In this document: positions 53,421 to 62,973 of the stretch, in pieces
Position numbering within the stretch: position 1 is the stretch's first letter
How the letters are laid out: each line of letters begins with the position of its first letter
From: Bacteroidota bacterium
GTDB taxonomy: Bacteria > Bacteroidota > Ignavibacteria > Ignavibacteriales > Ignavibacteriaceae
Direction of reading: 5' to 3'
DNA: 64,000 nucleotides
Assembly: GCA_021777835.1 (NCBI GenBank)
Contig: JAJYDC010000007.1
Span: 85,530-149,529 of the forward strand
The notes under the pieces: model-generated
Told to the model about the DNA's origin: nothing
Database searches by the model: none
The model's input: only the letters and a program-made list of their open reading frames with translations
Made by a program: the position numbers and the translations under genes

Positions 53421-53653
53421 ATGAAAATAAAGTTACTTGTAAAGAGGTAATGAACCATATATGCGATAGTCTCGGGGAAGAACTTGATTCGCCAAAATGT
53501 GTCGAAATTAAGAATCATCTTGATGAATGTCCTGACTGCCGCCAATATTTTAACTCTGTTGAGAAAACTATAGAGTTTTATAAACTGTATAACATGGAGT
53601 TTAATCCTGACATACACAACAGACTTATGGATATTCTTGGACTTGAAGAATAA
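53417..53653 (+). CDS. Soluble zinc-binding anti-sigma factor (zf-HC2-type)
   Basis: A 78-residue protein with the zinc anti-sigma motif H34-x3-C38-x2-C41 (NHLDECPDCRQYF); C8 at the N-terminus (VTCKEV) may be the fourth ligand. In ZAS proteins the Cys residues sense thiol stress or metal status and release the partner sigma. This one has no transmembrane segment or sensory domain, which is the minimal cytoplasmic form. The gene starts inside the sigma-factor stop (ATGA), so expression is coupled and stoichiometric. No further gene is co-directional, and the 147-bp gap to ilvD holds nothing visible. Confidence 0.88.
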   Translation: MNENKVTCKEVMNHICDSLGEELDSPKCVEIKNHLDECPDCRQYFNSVEKTIEFYKLYNMEFNPDIHNRLMDILGLEE

Positions 53654-53800
53654 TAAAATATACCCACTATACTTAATTAATACCAGCGGCGAATAAATCT
53701 TACTAGCTAATCATCATTACAACTATCATCCAAGTAGGCTGCTTGACAATAGAGAAAATTTCTTAAAATCCTGATATTCTTTCGGAGTTGTTAGTCTTCT

Positions 53801-55495
53801 CTAATACTCGTCAGTAACACATCCCTCAGAGGCAGAAGAAACACTTTTGATATACTTAAAAAGTATTCCACTTGTTGCCTTAAAAGGAGGTTGCTTCCAT
53901 TTCTTTTTTCTTTCGGCTAAGACATTTTCGTCAACTTCTACATTAAGGCTATTCTTTTCAGCATCAATTGTTATAATGTCTCCGGTCTCAATCAATGCAA
54001 TATTCCCTCCGGTTTGTGCTTCCGGAGTAATATGCCCAACAACAAAGCCGTGAGTACCTCCTGAAAATCTTCCATCTGTAATTAGAGCAACACTTTTACC
54101 TAAGCCAACGCCCATTAATGCTGCAGTTACTTCAAGCATTTCACGCATGCCAGGACCGCCTTTAGGACCTTCATAACGAATAACGATCACATCTCCGGAG
54201 GCTATTTTCTTATTCTCAATTGCTTTCAGAGTTTCTTCTTCAGAATTATATACCTTTGCAGGACCTGAAAATCGTAAACCTTCTTTGCCTGTAATTTTAG
54301 CTACTGCACCTTCAGATGCAATATTTCCGTACAGTACTTGAAGGTGACCGGTTTTCTTAATCGGCGCATTTAAGGGGAAAATAATATGCTGTCCGGCTTT
54401 TAAGTCGGGAGCAGATTCAATATTTTCAGCAAGAGTTTTTCCGGTTACGGTTATACAATCACCCTGCAAAAATCCTTCTTTCAGTAATAACTTTTGTACT
54501 GCAGGAACGCCGCCGATCTCATATAAGTCTTCCATTACATATTTGCCGCTAGGTTTTAAGTCAGCGATATAAGGTGTGCGGTTTGATATTTCCTGAAAAT
54601 CAGATAGGGTAAGCTTTACTCCTGCTGCTTTTGCAATTGCTACTAAGTGAAGTGCTGCATTAGTAGAGCCGCCTAGTGCAATTACAACTGTTATGGCATT
54701 TTCAAAGGCTTTCTTAGTCATGATGTCGCGAGGCTTTAGATCTAATTCAAGGAGATTAAGGATTGCTTTACCGGATTCATAACATTCTTTTGCTTTTTGA
54801 TCACTATTTGCCGGGCAGGAGGAACTATAAGGAAGGCTCAAGCCTAAAGTTTCGATAGCTGATGCCATAGTATTAGCAGTGTACATGCCACCGCAAGCAC
54901 CCGCACCGGGGCATGCATGATGAAGAACGTTTTCTAGATCATTTTCTGAGAATTCTTTAGATAGATACTGCCCATAGGCTTCAAATGCGGAAACAATATC
55001 TAGTTTCTTTCCGTTATAAAATCCTGCTCTTATCGTGCCTCCATAGATCATTATACTAGGTCTATTAAGACGTGCCATTGCCATTACTGATCCGGGCATA
55101 TTCTTATCGCAGCCCGGCAGTGCGATTAAAGCATCATACCACTGTGCACCCATAACAGTTTCAATTGAATCTGCAATAATATCTCTTGAAGGAAGTGAGT
55201 ATTTCATACCCTCCGTACCCATAGCAATACCGTCGCTAACGCCGATAGTATGGAAGATTAAACCAATAAGTCCACTGTCTACTACGCCTTTTTTTGCAAG
55301 CTTAGCCAAGTCATTTAAGTGCATATTGCACGTATTACCTTCCCAGCCCATACTTGCAATACCTACTTGAGGTTTCTTAAAGTCGTTATCTGTTAATCCG
55401 ATTCCGTGAAGCATTGCTTGAGAACCAACTTGAGAGCGTGATTCAGTTATTCTCTTACTGTATTTATTTAATCCTTCTTTCATTTTTGCCTTCAT
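53801..55495 (-). CDS. ilvD: Dihydroxy-acid dehydratase
   Basis: Dehydrates 2,3-dihydroxy-3-isovalerate (and the methylvalerate analogue) to 2-oxoacids, the third common step of valine, leucine and isoleucine synthesis. 564 residues. The iron-sulphur ligands are visible: C56 in GNTCNMH, C129 in [10 protein letters not shown], and C201 in [16 protein letters not shown]. The late motif [13 protein letters not shown] and [21 protein letters not shown] are also typical. It carries three Cys, consistent with the [2Fe-2S] type. No other ilv genes are adjacent. A second ATG at 55483 is possible, as the first four residues are not conserved. Confidence 0.96.
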   Translation of the reverse strand: MKAKMKEGLNKYSKRITESRSQVGSQAMLHGIGLTDNDFKKPQVGIASMGWEGNTCNMHLNDLAKLAKKGVVDSGLIGLIFHTIGVSDGIAMGTEGMKYSLPSRDIIADSIETVMGAQWYDALIALPGCDKNMPGSVMAMARLNRPSIMIYGGTIRAGFYNGKKLDIVSAFEAYGQYLSKEFSENDLENVLHHACPGAGACGGMYTANTMASAIETLGLSLPYSSSCPANSDQKAKECYESGKAILNLLELDLKPRDIMTKKAFENAITVVIALGGSTNAALHLVAIAKAAGVKLTLSDFQEISNRTPYIADLKPSGKYVMEDLYEIGGVPAVQKLLLKEGFLQGDCITVTGKTLAENIESAPDLKAGQHIIFPLNAPIKKTGHLQVLYGNIASEGAVAKITGKEGLRFSGPAKVYNSEEETLKAIENKKIASGDVIVIRYEGPKGGPGMREMLEVTAALMGVGLGKSVALITDGRFSGGTHGFVVGHITPEAQTGGNIALIETGDIITIDAEKNSLNVEVDENVLAERKKKWKQPPFKATSGILFKYIKSVSSASEGCVTDEY

Positions 55496-56050
55496 TATTT
55501 ACTATTATTGTTGAATGAAATCTATTCCAATATATCTTGAACCTGAAATTTTATATTTTATCGTAATCTAAGTGTCATTTGATTTTGGACTTCAAATGTA
55601 CGAAATAATAAAAAAAATAGATAGAGAATGTTAAATAAATTCATTGTTATTTCATGTGTCACAGTAGGTTGGGAGATGTATACTGAGGCTGGCAAATGTT
55701 TAATCATGAAAGAGTAAATACTGATATCGGGGGTATGTAGGTATCTTAGAGATATTGTAATTGGTTGAGATGTTTATAAGAGACGTGGCTGAAAGTAGTT
55801 AAATGCCTAGATTGAGCCTATTATATGGGAGGCACAGTGCATTCACAGTGTATTCATAGTGCATTCAGAGTGCATTCATATTTTCCAATGGAAATGATTA
55901 AGGTTGGTTGATCTACGATATGAAATAGTCAAAATAACTATGTTATATAAACAAAAATTTGAGGAGAAAAGCAATAAGACTATCATCACAAAAAAGTAAT
56001 GAGCAGTGAAAATAAATTAAGAAACGGATTTTATTATTAATAAAGAATAT
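55496..56050. other. Intergenic region with an 11-bp tandem repeat
   Basis: A 555-bp gap between two leftward genes. It holds four head-to-tail copies of an 11-bp unit at 55832-55875 and AT-rich sequence. No open frame or RNA gene is evident. The ilvD promoter should lie at the left end and a terminator for the fchA transcript at the right end, but neither can be placed. Confidence 0.5.
55832..55875 (+). repeat. Short tandem repeat, four units of 11 bp
   Basis: Units CACAGTGCATT, CACAGTGTATT, CATAGTGCATT and CAGAGTGCATT follow each other directly. They differ at one or two positions. The following CATATTTTCC begins as a fifth copy and then diverges. Eleven bp is close to one helical turn, so repeated protein binding on one face is possible, as is simple slippage. 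Confidence 0.85.
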
Positions 56051-56683
56051 TTATTTATTTGACAGCCTTTTAATAATTGAAGATATAATTGATTCTGATT
56101 TCTCTTTTACTTCGTTATAAATTATTTCGCTTGATTTAAGAAATTCTCGTGCTGTAATTTGATTGCTAAGGCTTGAACAATTTATCAATACGTTTAAGAA
56201 AGCCCCTTCCGCGGATGATGAGACTAAGGATACTGCCATACCTGTATCGGAGAGTGAATTCTGGTTGCCCCGTTCTGCAATAGTCTTTATAAAGGGGAGA
56301 ACTTCATTACACTTCCTAATAACTTCTGCAGGAACCATAGCGGCTTCCCATGTAGCGCTTTGGATCTTTTCATTTCTGAGAGTAATTTGACTTTCATTCT
56401 CCTTTGGGAGCTTAAATGCTTCCATTACAAGGTCGAATGCTTCGTTATCCTTATTAGCCAGATCTATAAAATCATTTTTGTAAGAAGATAATTTTTCTTT
56501 AATTTTTATTGCTTCAGGTTCAAAGTCTAAATATTTCTTCTTGCCAACGGTCAAATTACAGACCATAATACCAAGGCTAGTTGTCAATACTCCGCACATA
56601 GCAGCGACATTTCCTCCGCCCGGAGTAGGCGAGCTTGAAGAAAGTTCATCGAAATAATTCTGGATTGGTTTTTCTAAATTCAT
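56051..56683 (-). CDS. fchA: Formiminotetrahydrofolate cyclodeaminase-like protein
   Basis: The FTCD_C-type cyclodeaminase converts 5-formimino-THF to 5,10-methenyl-THF plus ammonia. 210 residues, all helical. The family start is present: YFDELSSSSPTPGGGNVAAMCGVL (about 10-33), where the PTPGGGSxAA motif forms the folate site. DKDxxAF-like ANKDNEAFDLVMEAFKLPK follows. It is 20 bp downstream of ftcD, so the two activities that are fused in animals are encoded by separate, co-transcribed genes here. The ribosome site is AAGGGAA. It could alternatively be methenyl-THF cyclohydrolase (FchA in clostridia); both use the same fold. Confidence 0.9.
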   Translation of the reverse strand: MNLEKPIQNYFDELSSSSPTPGGGNVAAMCGVLTTSLGIMVCNLTVGKKKYLDFEPEAIKIKEKLSSYKNDFIDLANKDNEAFDLVMEAFKLPKENESQITLRNEKIQSATWEAAMVPAEVIRKCNEVLPFIKTIAERGNQNSLSDTGMAVSLVSSSAEGAFLNVLINCSSLSNQITAREFLKSSEIIYNEVKEKSESIISSIIKRLSNK

Positions 56684-56703
56684 TTATATTCCCTTTTTAA
56701 ATA

Positions 56704-57720
56704 CTAGATCATGTAATCGATAATTTTTTCGTTCTTGATAAAATAGTTGATTGAACTAAGCCCGAGTTTCTCGATAGCTAAGTCCACTAAAGACTTTTCG
56801 TCCATGCTTCTGCCATCGGCATAATACTTTCCGGAGTGGATTAAGGCTTCTAAAGGCACAAGACCGACAATTTCGCTTCCTTCGACTTCTACTTCAAGTC
56901 TATTAGCTTCTTTCTTTACTTCTTCAAAGGCTACGTGAAGGGGTGTAATGTTATAATTAGTTAAATTCATAGAGACTTGAGTGAAGTGAAATTTTTCCAA
57001 AGCAACGCCCATCGCCTTTACTGATTTTAGTCTACCCGGTACTTTTACAACCTCACCATTAATTTTTATTACCTTCCCGTTAGCATCTCTTTTGGGATGT
57101 CCTGATTCTCTCAAAACTTCGCCAATTTCTTTTGCGTATTTCACATCGCGGGATTTAATATTCACATTATATGCAATCAAAAAGAATCTAGCGCCGGTAA
57201 CGATCGCTCCAAGCTTAGGGTCAAATTTATTTGTTCCATAATCCGGATGCCAATTAGGGTCTTTTAATTTTTCTTCCAAAGCTTCATATTCTCCCTTACG
57301 AATATCAGAAAGATTTTTTCTTTCTTTTCTTCGAGCTGCAGCTTCATACAAGTAAACGGGGATATTTAGTCTTTCGGATATTATTTCTGCAAACGATTCG
57401 GAGATTTTTACACATTCTTCCATAGTAACGTTTTTAACAGGAACAAATGGTACGACGTCGATAGCACCTAATCTAGGATGTTCTCCTTTGTGATTCCTCA
57501 TGTCGATATTTCTGGCAGCAGCAAGACTTATAGCAACAGCGCCGTTCAGAATCCCTTTTTCATTACCGGCTAAAGTAACAACCACTCGATTATAGTCACT
57601 GTCGGGCTCAAGGCTTAGCAATTTACAATTTTTAACACCTTCGAGAGCCTGCTTAATTTCGTCAAAGGTATCTTCGTTTCTACCTTCGCTAAAATTCGGT
57701 ACACATTCAATGATCTTCAT
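56704..57720 (-). CDS. ftcD: Glutamate formiminotransferase
   Basis: Transfers the formimino group from N-formimino-L-glutamate, a histidine-degradation product, to tetrahydrofolate. 338 residues in two FTCD domains. The N-terminal domain starts IIECVPNFSEGRNEDT and includes MRNHKGEHPRLGAIDVVPFVPV with the catalytic His. The C-terminal domain has FHFTQVSMNLTNYNITPLH and GSEIVGLVPLEAL. It lacks the fused cyclodeaminase domain, which is encoded next door. The ribosome site AAGGAATA is close to the ATG. Other hut genes are not adjacent, so the substrate route in this genome cannot be read from this window. The NRDE gene lies upstream on the same strand. Confidence 0.95.
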   Translation of the reverse strand: MKIIECVPNFSEGRNEDTFDEIKQALEGVKNCKLLSLEPDSDYNRVVVTLAGNEKGILNGAVAISLAAARNIDMRNHKGEHPRLGAIDVVPFVPVKNVTMEECVKISESFAEIISERLNIPVYLYEAAARRKERKNLSDIRKGEYEALEEKLKDPNWHPDYGTNKFDPKLGAIVTGARFFLIAYNVNIKSRDVKYAKEIGEVLRESGHPKRDANGKVIKINGEVVKVPGRLKSVKAMGVALEKFHFTQVSMNLTNYNITPLHVAFEEVKKEANRLEVEVEGSEIVGLVPLEALIHSGKYYADGRSMDEKSLVDLAIEKLGLSSINYFIKNEKIIDYMI

Positions 57721-57845
57721 TCAATATTCCTTAATCGCTTTCAAGTACTAATTGTTTAATTATACTTCTGTATCATAACGGAAAATAAATTTACTGCAAG
57801 ATAATTAATATTCATTTAACCTGGAATAACGATTAAATACTTGTT

Positions 57846-58619
57846 TCATATATCATTTATAATATCAAACTCGAACGTTGATTTTGTCCATTTTCTTGAA
57901 ACAGCATTTAATGAATTTTCTGTAAAGGTTGTATGATTTTTGTTATCTACCAAGATTACGGTAGAAGAGCGCGTTCCGTATTTAGGGGTTTCGACGAATA
58001 CCGGTGATATAGCGCGCTCAATTTCAAGTCCAACGCCCGTATCCGGCAGTGTATCATCAGGCGGAGTTGATCTATCAGATAGAATTTTAAAAAGATCGCC
58101 GGCTGTAATATTGCCTTTAGTTAATATTTTCGAAAATGCAGTTTTACTTTGTTCTACTTTATACCATGGCGTATCTAGCAAGTGATTACTTAAACCGTAA
58201 ATACCTGGGGTAATCTCAATTGTCTCTTTAGTCTGATTTGAAAAGTAGTTCAATTCATTTATGTTGCCGAAGATTAAATTATAGCCGTTATAGAGATCTG
58301 ATTTCTCTTTTAATAATTTAACATATTCATCCGAAGAAAAATTATTGATTAAAAAATCAGTGACCAGGAATCCCCTTGTAGGAGCTTCATTTTTAAGATT
58401 TCTTGTATCTCTATAATTTGTAATGGCTGAGAATTTTCCGGTAGTAGTTAGACCTAGCCAAGTGCCGCCAGCTTTCATATCCTGTCCGGCTAATAAAGCA
58501 GGTTTATTAGCCCAGAAATGAGCGGATAATGCGGGACGGCTGTAGAACTCATCCCGATTAGCGGCCACAATTAACTTGTAACGAGGATGATTTTTATATG
58601 AAATTAATAGAAGGCACAT
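57846..58619 (-). CDS. NRDE/TANGO2-family protein
   Basis: A 257-residue protein with the family start MCLLLISYKNHPRYKLIVAANRDEFYSRP; NRDE at about 21-24 gives the family its name. AGGTWLGLTTTGKFSAITNYRD and APTRGFLVTDFL follow in the normal order, and SRKWTKSTF ends it. The Cys at position 2 would be the N-terminal nucleophile if the protein is an Ntn-hydrolase, as its fold suggests. In animals TANGO2 has been linked to mitochondrial lipid or haem handling; the bacterial role is unknown. It shares direction with ftcD-fchA at 125 bp distance. About 250 AT-rich bp without features separate it from the divergent sensor kinase. Confidence 0.88.
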   Translation of the reverse strand: MCLLLISYKNHPRYKLIVAANRDEFYSRPALSAHFWANKPALLAGQDMKAGGTWLGLTTTGKFSAITNYRDTRNLKNEAPTRGFLVTDFLINNFSSDEYVKLLKEKSDLYNGYNLIFGNINELNYFSNQTKETIEITPGIYGLSNHLLDTPWYKVEQSKTAFSKILTKGNITAGDLFKILSDRSTPPDDTLPDTGVGLEIERAISPVFVETPKYGTRSSTVILVDNKNHTTFTENSLNAVSRKWTKSTFEFDIINDI

Positions 58620-58865
58620 TTTTGAATTCTTAAAATATTTGACTGCTAATAGAATTAATTCTACATCAACATAATTAAAGTGATCTAAATTTTCAAACCT
58701 TGGACAAAATAAATTCCTTATTGGTTTGCTAAATATTTAACAAATATTTTATCTTTAATTATAATCTTTTCAAACAATAATTTAGAAGTTGAATTTAGGG
58801 ATTAACTATAGCAATTTTAATCATTAATGATAGTAAATTGCAATTAGGCAAATTGAATAGTAATT

Positions 58866-61800
58866 ATGATAAGTAATATTATGGCTTCAGGATATTTAAG
58901 AAAAAAGCATATAATCCACTCAAGATTAATGTTTTTATTTTTAATAATTATTTTGCTTCAAATGAAAATCACCGCCCAGGTGAGTGACTTAAATTTTGAT
59001 TTCATTTCTGCTGACAAAGGGCTATCCCAAAATACAATTCACTGTATTCTTCAAGATAAATATGGCTTTATGTGGTTTGCCACTGAAGATGGTTTGGATA
59101 GGTATAACGGTTATGGGTTTACGACATTCAAAAACGACCCTATGGAAAGGAAATCTGTATCTGATAATTTTATATGGACAGTATATGAAGATCATGAAGG
59201 GACGATTTGGGTAGGAACAAATAACGGAGGACTGTGCAAGTTTAACAGAGACGAACAAAATTTTACTATTTATAAAAATGATCCTAACAATTCTTCGAGT
59301 TTAAGTAATGATAATGTGCGGGCAATTTATGAAGATCACGAAGGAACGATCTGGGTAGGAACAAATAATGAGGGATTGTGTAGATTTAACAGGGCACGGC
59401 AAAATTTCACTATATATAAAAATGATCCTTCGAATCCTTCAAGCTTAAGTAATAATAATGTTATGGCAATAGTCGGAGATGGGGAAGGCAATTTATGGAT
59501 TGGAACTGAAGGCGGCGGACTAGATAAGTTTAATAGAAAGACAGGGAAATTTATTCATTATAATTATAGTAAAAGCAATTCCCATAGTATAAATAATGAT
59601 GAAGTCATGACGCTTTATAAAGATAGAACGGGTGGAATATGGGTCGGAACCATATCGGGTCTTTGTAAATACAACCCTCGAAGAAATGACTTTACGAGAA
59701 TTTCAGAAAACAATACTGAGTTAAGTAATCATAACTATAACACAATTAATTCAATTATTGAAGACAAATCCGGGAAGATTTGGGTAGGAACTGGAGGCGG
59801 AATATTACTTTTAAATAAAAATGAAGATAAATATAATGATGCTGACATATCGTCGCTTAATTTTAGCAATATTGATAACAACGTACTTTCTTTATATGAA
59901 GATAGAACGGGAATAGTCTGGATAGGCACTGCTGAGAGAGGAATAGCAAAATATGATCGTGAGAGAATGAGGTTTTTGAGATTTGAACACGATCCAACAA
60001 ATCCAAACAGCTTAAGTTATAATACAATTCGTTCGTTTTACCAGGATACATCGGGCATTTTATGGGTAGGGACATTAGGGGGCGGTTTAAACAAATTAAG
60101 TTTGTCAACAAATAAGTTTGAGCACTTCGTTAATCAGCCCGGGAACAAGAATAGTCTAAGTGACAACTCAATATCTTCGATATATAGAGATAGCAAGGGC
60201 GTTTTATGGGTAGGGACATGGCGGGGCGGTTTAAATAAAATGATTGGTTCGGGAAATCCTACTAACGCTAAATTTATTCGCTATGGTCATGATCCCGGAA
60301 ACCCTAATAGCTTAAGCAGCAACACAGTTCAAGCAATACTCGAAGATCATTCCGGCAGGTTATGGGTAGGCACAGAATCCGGATTAGATTTATATAATAA
60401 AAAAAGTAATGGATTTGTTCATTTCGACAATGATCCTAAGGATCCTAATAGTTTAAGCAACAACCAAGTGCAATCATGTATTTACGCAGATAATAAGGGA
60501 TATTTATGGGTGGGTACATGGGGAGGTTTGAATAAAATATTATTACCAAAGAATCCGAATGATTATTCGCCGGACTCATTTAAATTTTCTTTGTATCAGC
60601 ATCTTAGCCAAAATTCTTTAAGCCTAAGCAATGACCGTGTTATTTCTATATGTCAAGATAGAAAAGGGAATATATGGATAGGTACATACGGAGGCGGATT
60701 AAATATGCTTCCTGCAAATCAGCAAGATATAGATAATACAAAGGCAAAATTTATTCATTATTCAATCAAGGATGGACTAGCGAGTGATATTATATACGGA
60801 ATCCTTGAAGATGACAATGGTAATCTTTGGTTGAGCACGGATAATGGTTTATCCAAATTTAATCCTTCTAAAAAAACATTTAGAAATTATTATGAAAGCG
60901 ATGGACTTCAAGGGAATCAATTTTTTTGGGGAGCATGCTGGAAAAGCAAAGGCGGTGAATTATTTTTTGGCGGCACAAATGGTTTCAATGCTTTTTACCC
61001 AGAAAAGCTAAAAGATAATCCAAACATTCCACCCATAGTTATTACTGACTTTAATATATTCAACAAGCCTGTTCCTATTAATAAGAACAATTCTCCTTTA
61101 AAAGAATATATTTCTGATACGAAGAAGATAGTTTTATCGTACTATCAGAATGTTTTTTCATTCGATTTTGCTGCACTTGATTACACTGCGCCAAATAAAA
61201 ATCAGTACGCATATATGATGGAAGGATTTGACAAGGGTTGGGTTAAATCGGGTAACAGGCATTTTGTTACTTACACAAACCTTGACCCAGGAGAATATAC
61301 CTTCCGAGTGAGAGGCTCTAACAATGACGGAGTTTGGAATACAGAAGGCGCATCCATTAAAATCGTTATACTTCCGCCGTTTTGGAGAACGTGGTGGTTT
61401 ATTTTCTCATCGTTTTTAGCATTGGGTTCGCTTATAATATTCTTAATTTCGTATCGTGTAAGACATCTTCTTAATATCGAAAGGTTCAGAACAAAATTAG
61501 CAGCAGACTTACACGATAATATTGGATCAAGCTTGACAGAAATTTCTATTATTAGTGAAGTTATATCAAGAAAACTAAAGCCTGCTAACGCTGATGGAGA
61601 CGTGTTAAAGAGTCTAAAGACAATCAGCGAAAAATCCAGAAGTTTAATTGATAATATGAGCGATATAGTTTGGTTAGTCAATCCTAAACGAGATTCACTT
61701 TACGATTTGATACTGCGTCTTAGAGATACATATACTGAGCTTTCATCATATAAAAGTATTTCGTTCAAGTCAGAAAATCTTAAATCACTTGAAAAAGTAA

Positions 61801-62090
61801 CTCTGTCGATGGAGCATCGTCAACATCTTTACCTTATATTCAAGGAAGGGATTAATAATTGTATTACACACAGCGGCTGTACAGAGATTTCTCTGGATGC
61901 ATATGTCCGAGGCAGGCGATTAGAGATGATTTTAAAAGACAATGGAAACGGATTTAATGTTACTGAACTTACATCCGGCAATGGTCTTGATAATTTAAAA
62001 AACAGGGCGAAGAAGATTGGTGGAATTTTAAATATTTACTCTAATAAAAATGAAGGCACAACGCTTCAATTTATAGGTAACATTTCATAA
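58866..62090 (+). CDS. Two-component regulator-propeller sensor histidine kinase (NarX-like HisKA_3)
   Basis: 1074 residues. After an N-terminal hydrophobic signal/anchor (about 15-38), residues ~45-700 form a periplasmic propeller of ~13 repeated units (GLSQNTIHCILQDKYGFMWFA, then repeats of IWVGTxxGGL). A Y_Y_Y-type Ig domain (~740-835, DKGWVKSGNRHFVTYTNLDPGEY) precedes a membrane helix (WWFIFSSFLALGSLIIFLI). The cytoplasmic part has HisKA_3 with H883 in DLHDNIGSSL and a HATPase domain (DNGNGFNV, then NGLDNLKNRAKKIGG). No receiver or HTH is fused, unlike gut Bacteroides hybrids, and the partner regulators lie directly downstream. The ligand may be a glycan or other outer compound; this is inference. 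Adjacent 144-bp repeats at ~59187 and ~59331 are nearly identical. Confidence 0.92.
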   Translation: MISNIMASGYLRKKHIIHSRLMFLFLIIILLQMKITAQVSDLNFDFISADKGLSQNTIHCILQDKYGFMWFATEDGLDRYNGYGFTTFKNDPMERKSVSDNFIWTVYEDHEGTIWVGTNNGGLCKFNRDEQNFTIYKNDPNNSSSLSNDNVRAIYEDHEGTIWVGTNNEGLCRFNRARQNFTIYKNDPSNPSSLSNNNVMAIVGDGEGNLWIGTEGGGLDKFNRKTGKFIHYNYSKSNSHSINNDEVMTLYKDRTGGIWVGTISGLCKYNPRRNDFTRISENNTELSNHNYNTINSIIEDKSGKIWVGTGGGILLLNKNEDKYNDADISSLNFSNIDNNVLSLYEDRTGIVWIGTAERGIAKYDRERMRFLRFEHDPTNPNSLSYNTIRSFYQDTSGILWVGTLGGGLNKLSLSTNKFEHFVNQPGNKNSLSDNSISSIYRDSKGVLWVGTWRGGLNKMIGSGNPTNAKFIRYGHDPGNPNSLSSNTVQAILEDHSGRLWVGTESGLDLYNKKSNGFVHFDNDPKDPNSLSNNQVQSCIYADNKGYLWVGTWGGLNKILLPKNPNDYSPDSFKFSLYQHLSQNSLSLSNDRVISICQDRKGNIWIGTYGGGLNMLPANQQDIDNTKAKFIHYSIKDGLASDIIYGILEDDNGNLWLSTDNGLSKFNPSKKTFRNYYESDGLQGNQFFWGACWKSKGGELFFGGTNGFNAFYPEKLKDNPNIPPIVITDFNIFNKPVPINKNNSPLKEYISDTKKIVLSYYQNVFSFDFAALDYTAPNKNQYAYMMEGFDKGWVKSGNRHFVTYTNLDPGEYTFRVRGSNNDGVWNTEGASIKIVILPPFWRTWWFIFSSFLALGSLIIFLISYRVRHLLNIERFRTKLAADLHDNIGSSLTEISIISEVISRKLKPANADGDVLKSLKTISEKSRSLIDNMSDIVWLVNPKRDSLYDLILRLRDTYTELSSYKSISFKSENLKSLEKVTLSMEHRQHLYLIFKEGINNCITHSGCTEISLDAYVRGRRLEMILKDNGNGFNVTELTSGNGLDNLKNRAKKIGGILNIYSNKNEGTTLQFIGNIS

Positions 62091-62145
62091 AATAAAGAGC
62101 TAGATTTAGTAAAGAGGAAATTATAAATTTTTGAAGAATGCCAAT

Positions 62146-62811
62146 ATGATTAGAGTAGTGATAGTTGAGGATAACGATACTATCCGAGAAGGCTTAAAGA
62201 TGCTTATAGACGGCACTGAAGGCTATTCATGTGTAGGGTCGTATTTGAAGTGCGAGTTAATGTTAAAAAGCATAGAGCGCCTAAAGCCTGATGTACTGTT
62301 AATGGATATAGGATTGCCGGGCATGAACGGAATAGAAGGAATAAAAGAAGTAAAGAAATTATTGCCTGACTTAACAATATTAGTACTAACGATATATGAA
62401 GAGAACGATCTGATATTTGAAGCCTTATGCGCAGGAGCGAGCGGATATTTGGTGAAGAAGACACCTCCATCAAAGCTTCTTGAAGCAATACGGGAGGCAA
62501 ACGAAGGGGGATCCCCAATGAGCTCTCATATTGCAAGAAAGGTAATAGATTTCTTTTCAAAGAAAGATGTGAAAAGATTTCCTCAGCAAACAAAACCAAC
62601 CTCCTATGAAAAGAACGAGAATATATTAACTCCGAGAGAATTAGAAATTCTTAGTGGATTAGTAGAAGGAAATAGTTTTAAAGCGATAGCCGAATCTCTT
62701 TACATAAGCATAGAGACTGTAAGATTTCACTTCAGAAACATATATAAGAAACTTCATGTACACTCACAATCCGAGGCAGTAGCAAAAGCCATTAGAGAAG
62801 GAATAGTTTGA
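62146..62811 (+). CDS. NarL/LuxR-type response regulator, copy 1
   Basis: A DNA-binding regulator of about 221 residues, the likely partner of the kinase 40-55 bp upstream. The receiver domain has an acidic pair near VIVEDND, the phospho-acceptor D54 in DVLLMDIGLPGMNG, and Lys104 in YLVKKTPP. A LuxR-type HTH (about 160-221) contains LTPRELEILSGLVEGNSFKAIAESL, then SIETVRFHFRNIYKKLHV. An in-frame TTG at 62131 with AGAGGA upstream is an alternative start. Bases 62195-62560 repeat almost exactly in copy 2. After the stop comes CTACCC-ATTT-GGGTAG followed by TTTT, a short terminator-like hairpin. Confidence 0.93.
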   Translation: MIRVVIVEDNDTIREGLKMLIDGTEGYSCVGSYLKCELMLKSIERLKPDVLLMDIGLPGMNGIEGIKEVKKLLPDLTILVLTIYEENDLIFEALCAGASGYLVKKTPPSKLLEAIREANEGGSPMSSHIARKVIDFFSKKDVKRFPQQTKPTSYEKNENILTPRELEILSGLVEGNSFKAIAESLYISIETVRFHFRNIYKKLHVHSQSEAVAKAIREGIV

Positions 62812-62836
62812 TTTGTTTAGCCATCCTAGTTTAACT

Positions 62837-62856
62837 CTACCCATTTGGGTAGTTTT
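62837..62856 (+). terminator. Terminator-like hairpin after response regulator copy 1
   Basis: CTACCC (62837-62842) pairs with GGGTAG (62847-62852) around ATTT, followed by TTTT. A weaker form, CTATCT-ATTT-AGGTAG (63679-63694), sits at the same place after copy 2, so the hairpin appears to have been duplicated with the gene. The stem is short, so it may only be partial. Confidence 0.6.
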
Positions 62857-62882
62857 CTTATCAGTTTAGCTGATTTCGCTGA

Positions 62883-62897
62883 AAAAAACCTCTGTTT
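62883..62897 (+). promoter_or_regulatory. Leader motif, copy 1, upstream of response regulator 2
   Basis: AAAAAACCTCTGTTT, followed shortly by GTAGT, lies 53 bp before the regulator's upstream ATG. The same 15-mer occurs once more in this window, 148 bp upstream of the final gene. It is followed by a TGAGT-AGTAG-ACTCA hairpin (about 62896-62911). It could be an operator for these regulators, a promoter part, or a trace of the duplication. Confidence 0.5.
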
Positions 62898-62973
62898 GAG
62901 TAGTAGACTCAATATTTGAATAACCATACCTTTACAAAACATTAAAAGAATGGGTAGTTTTCGTTTGGTAATT

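Noticed and set aside
53159..53617. 152-codon frame on the minus strand
   Set aside because: It is the shadow of the sigma and anti-sigma genes, both well supported on the plus strand.
55832..55875. CRISPR-like array
   Set aside because: Units are 11 bp with no spacers, and no cas genes are in the window.
59187..59474. Non-coding DNA repeat
   Set aside because: It lies wholly inside the propeller kinase gene and keeps frame, so it is a protein repeat.
61271..61681. 136-codon frame on the minus strand
   Set aside because: Opposite the conserved Y_Y_Y and HisKA_3 regions of the sensor kinase; no independent support.
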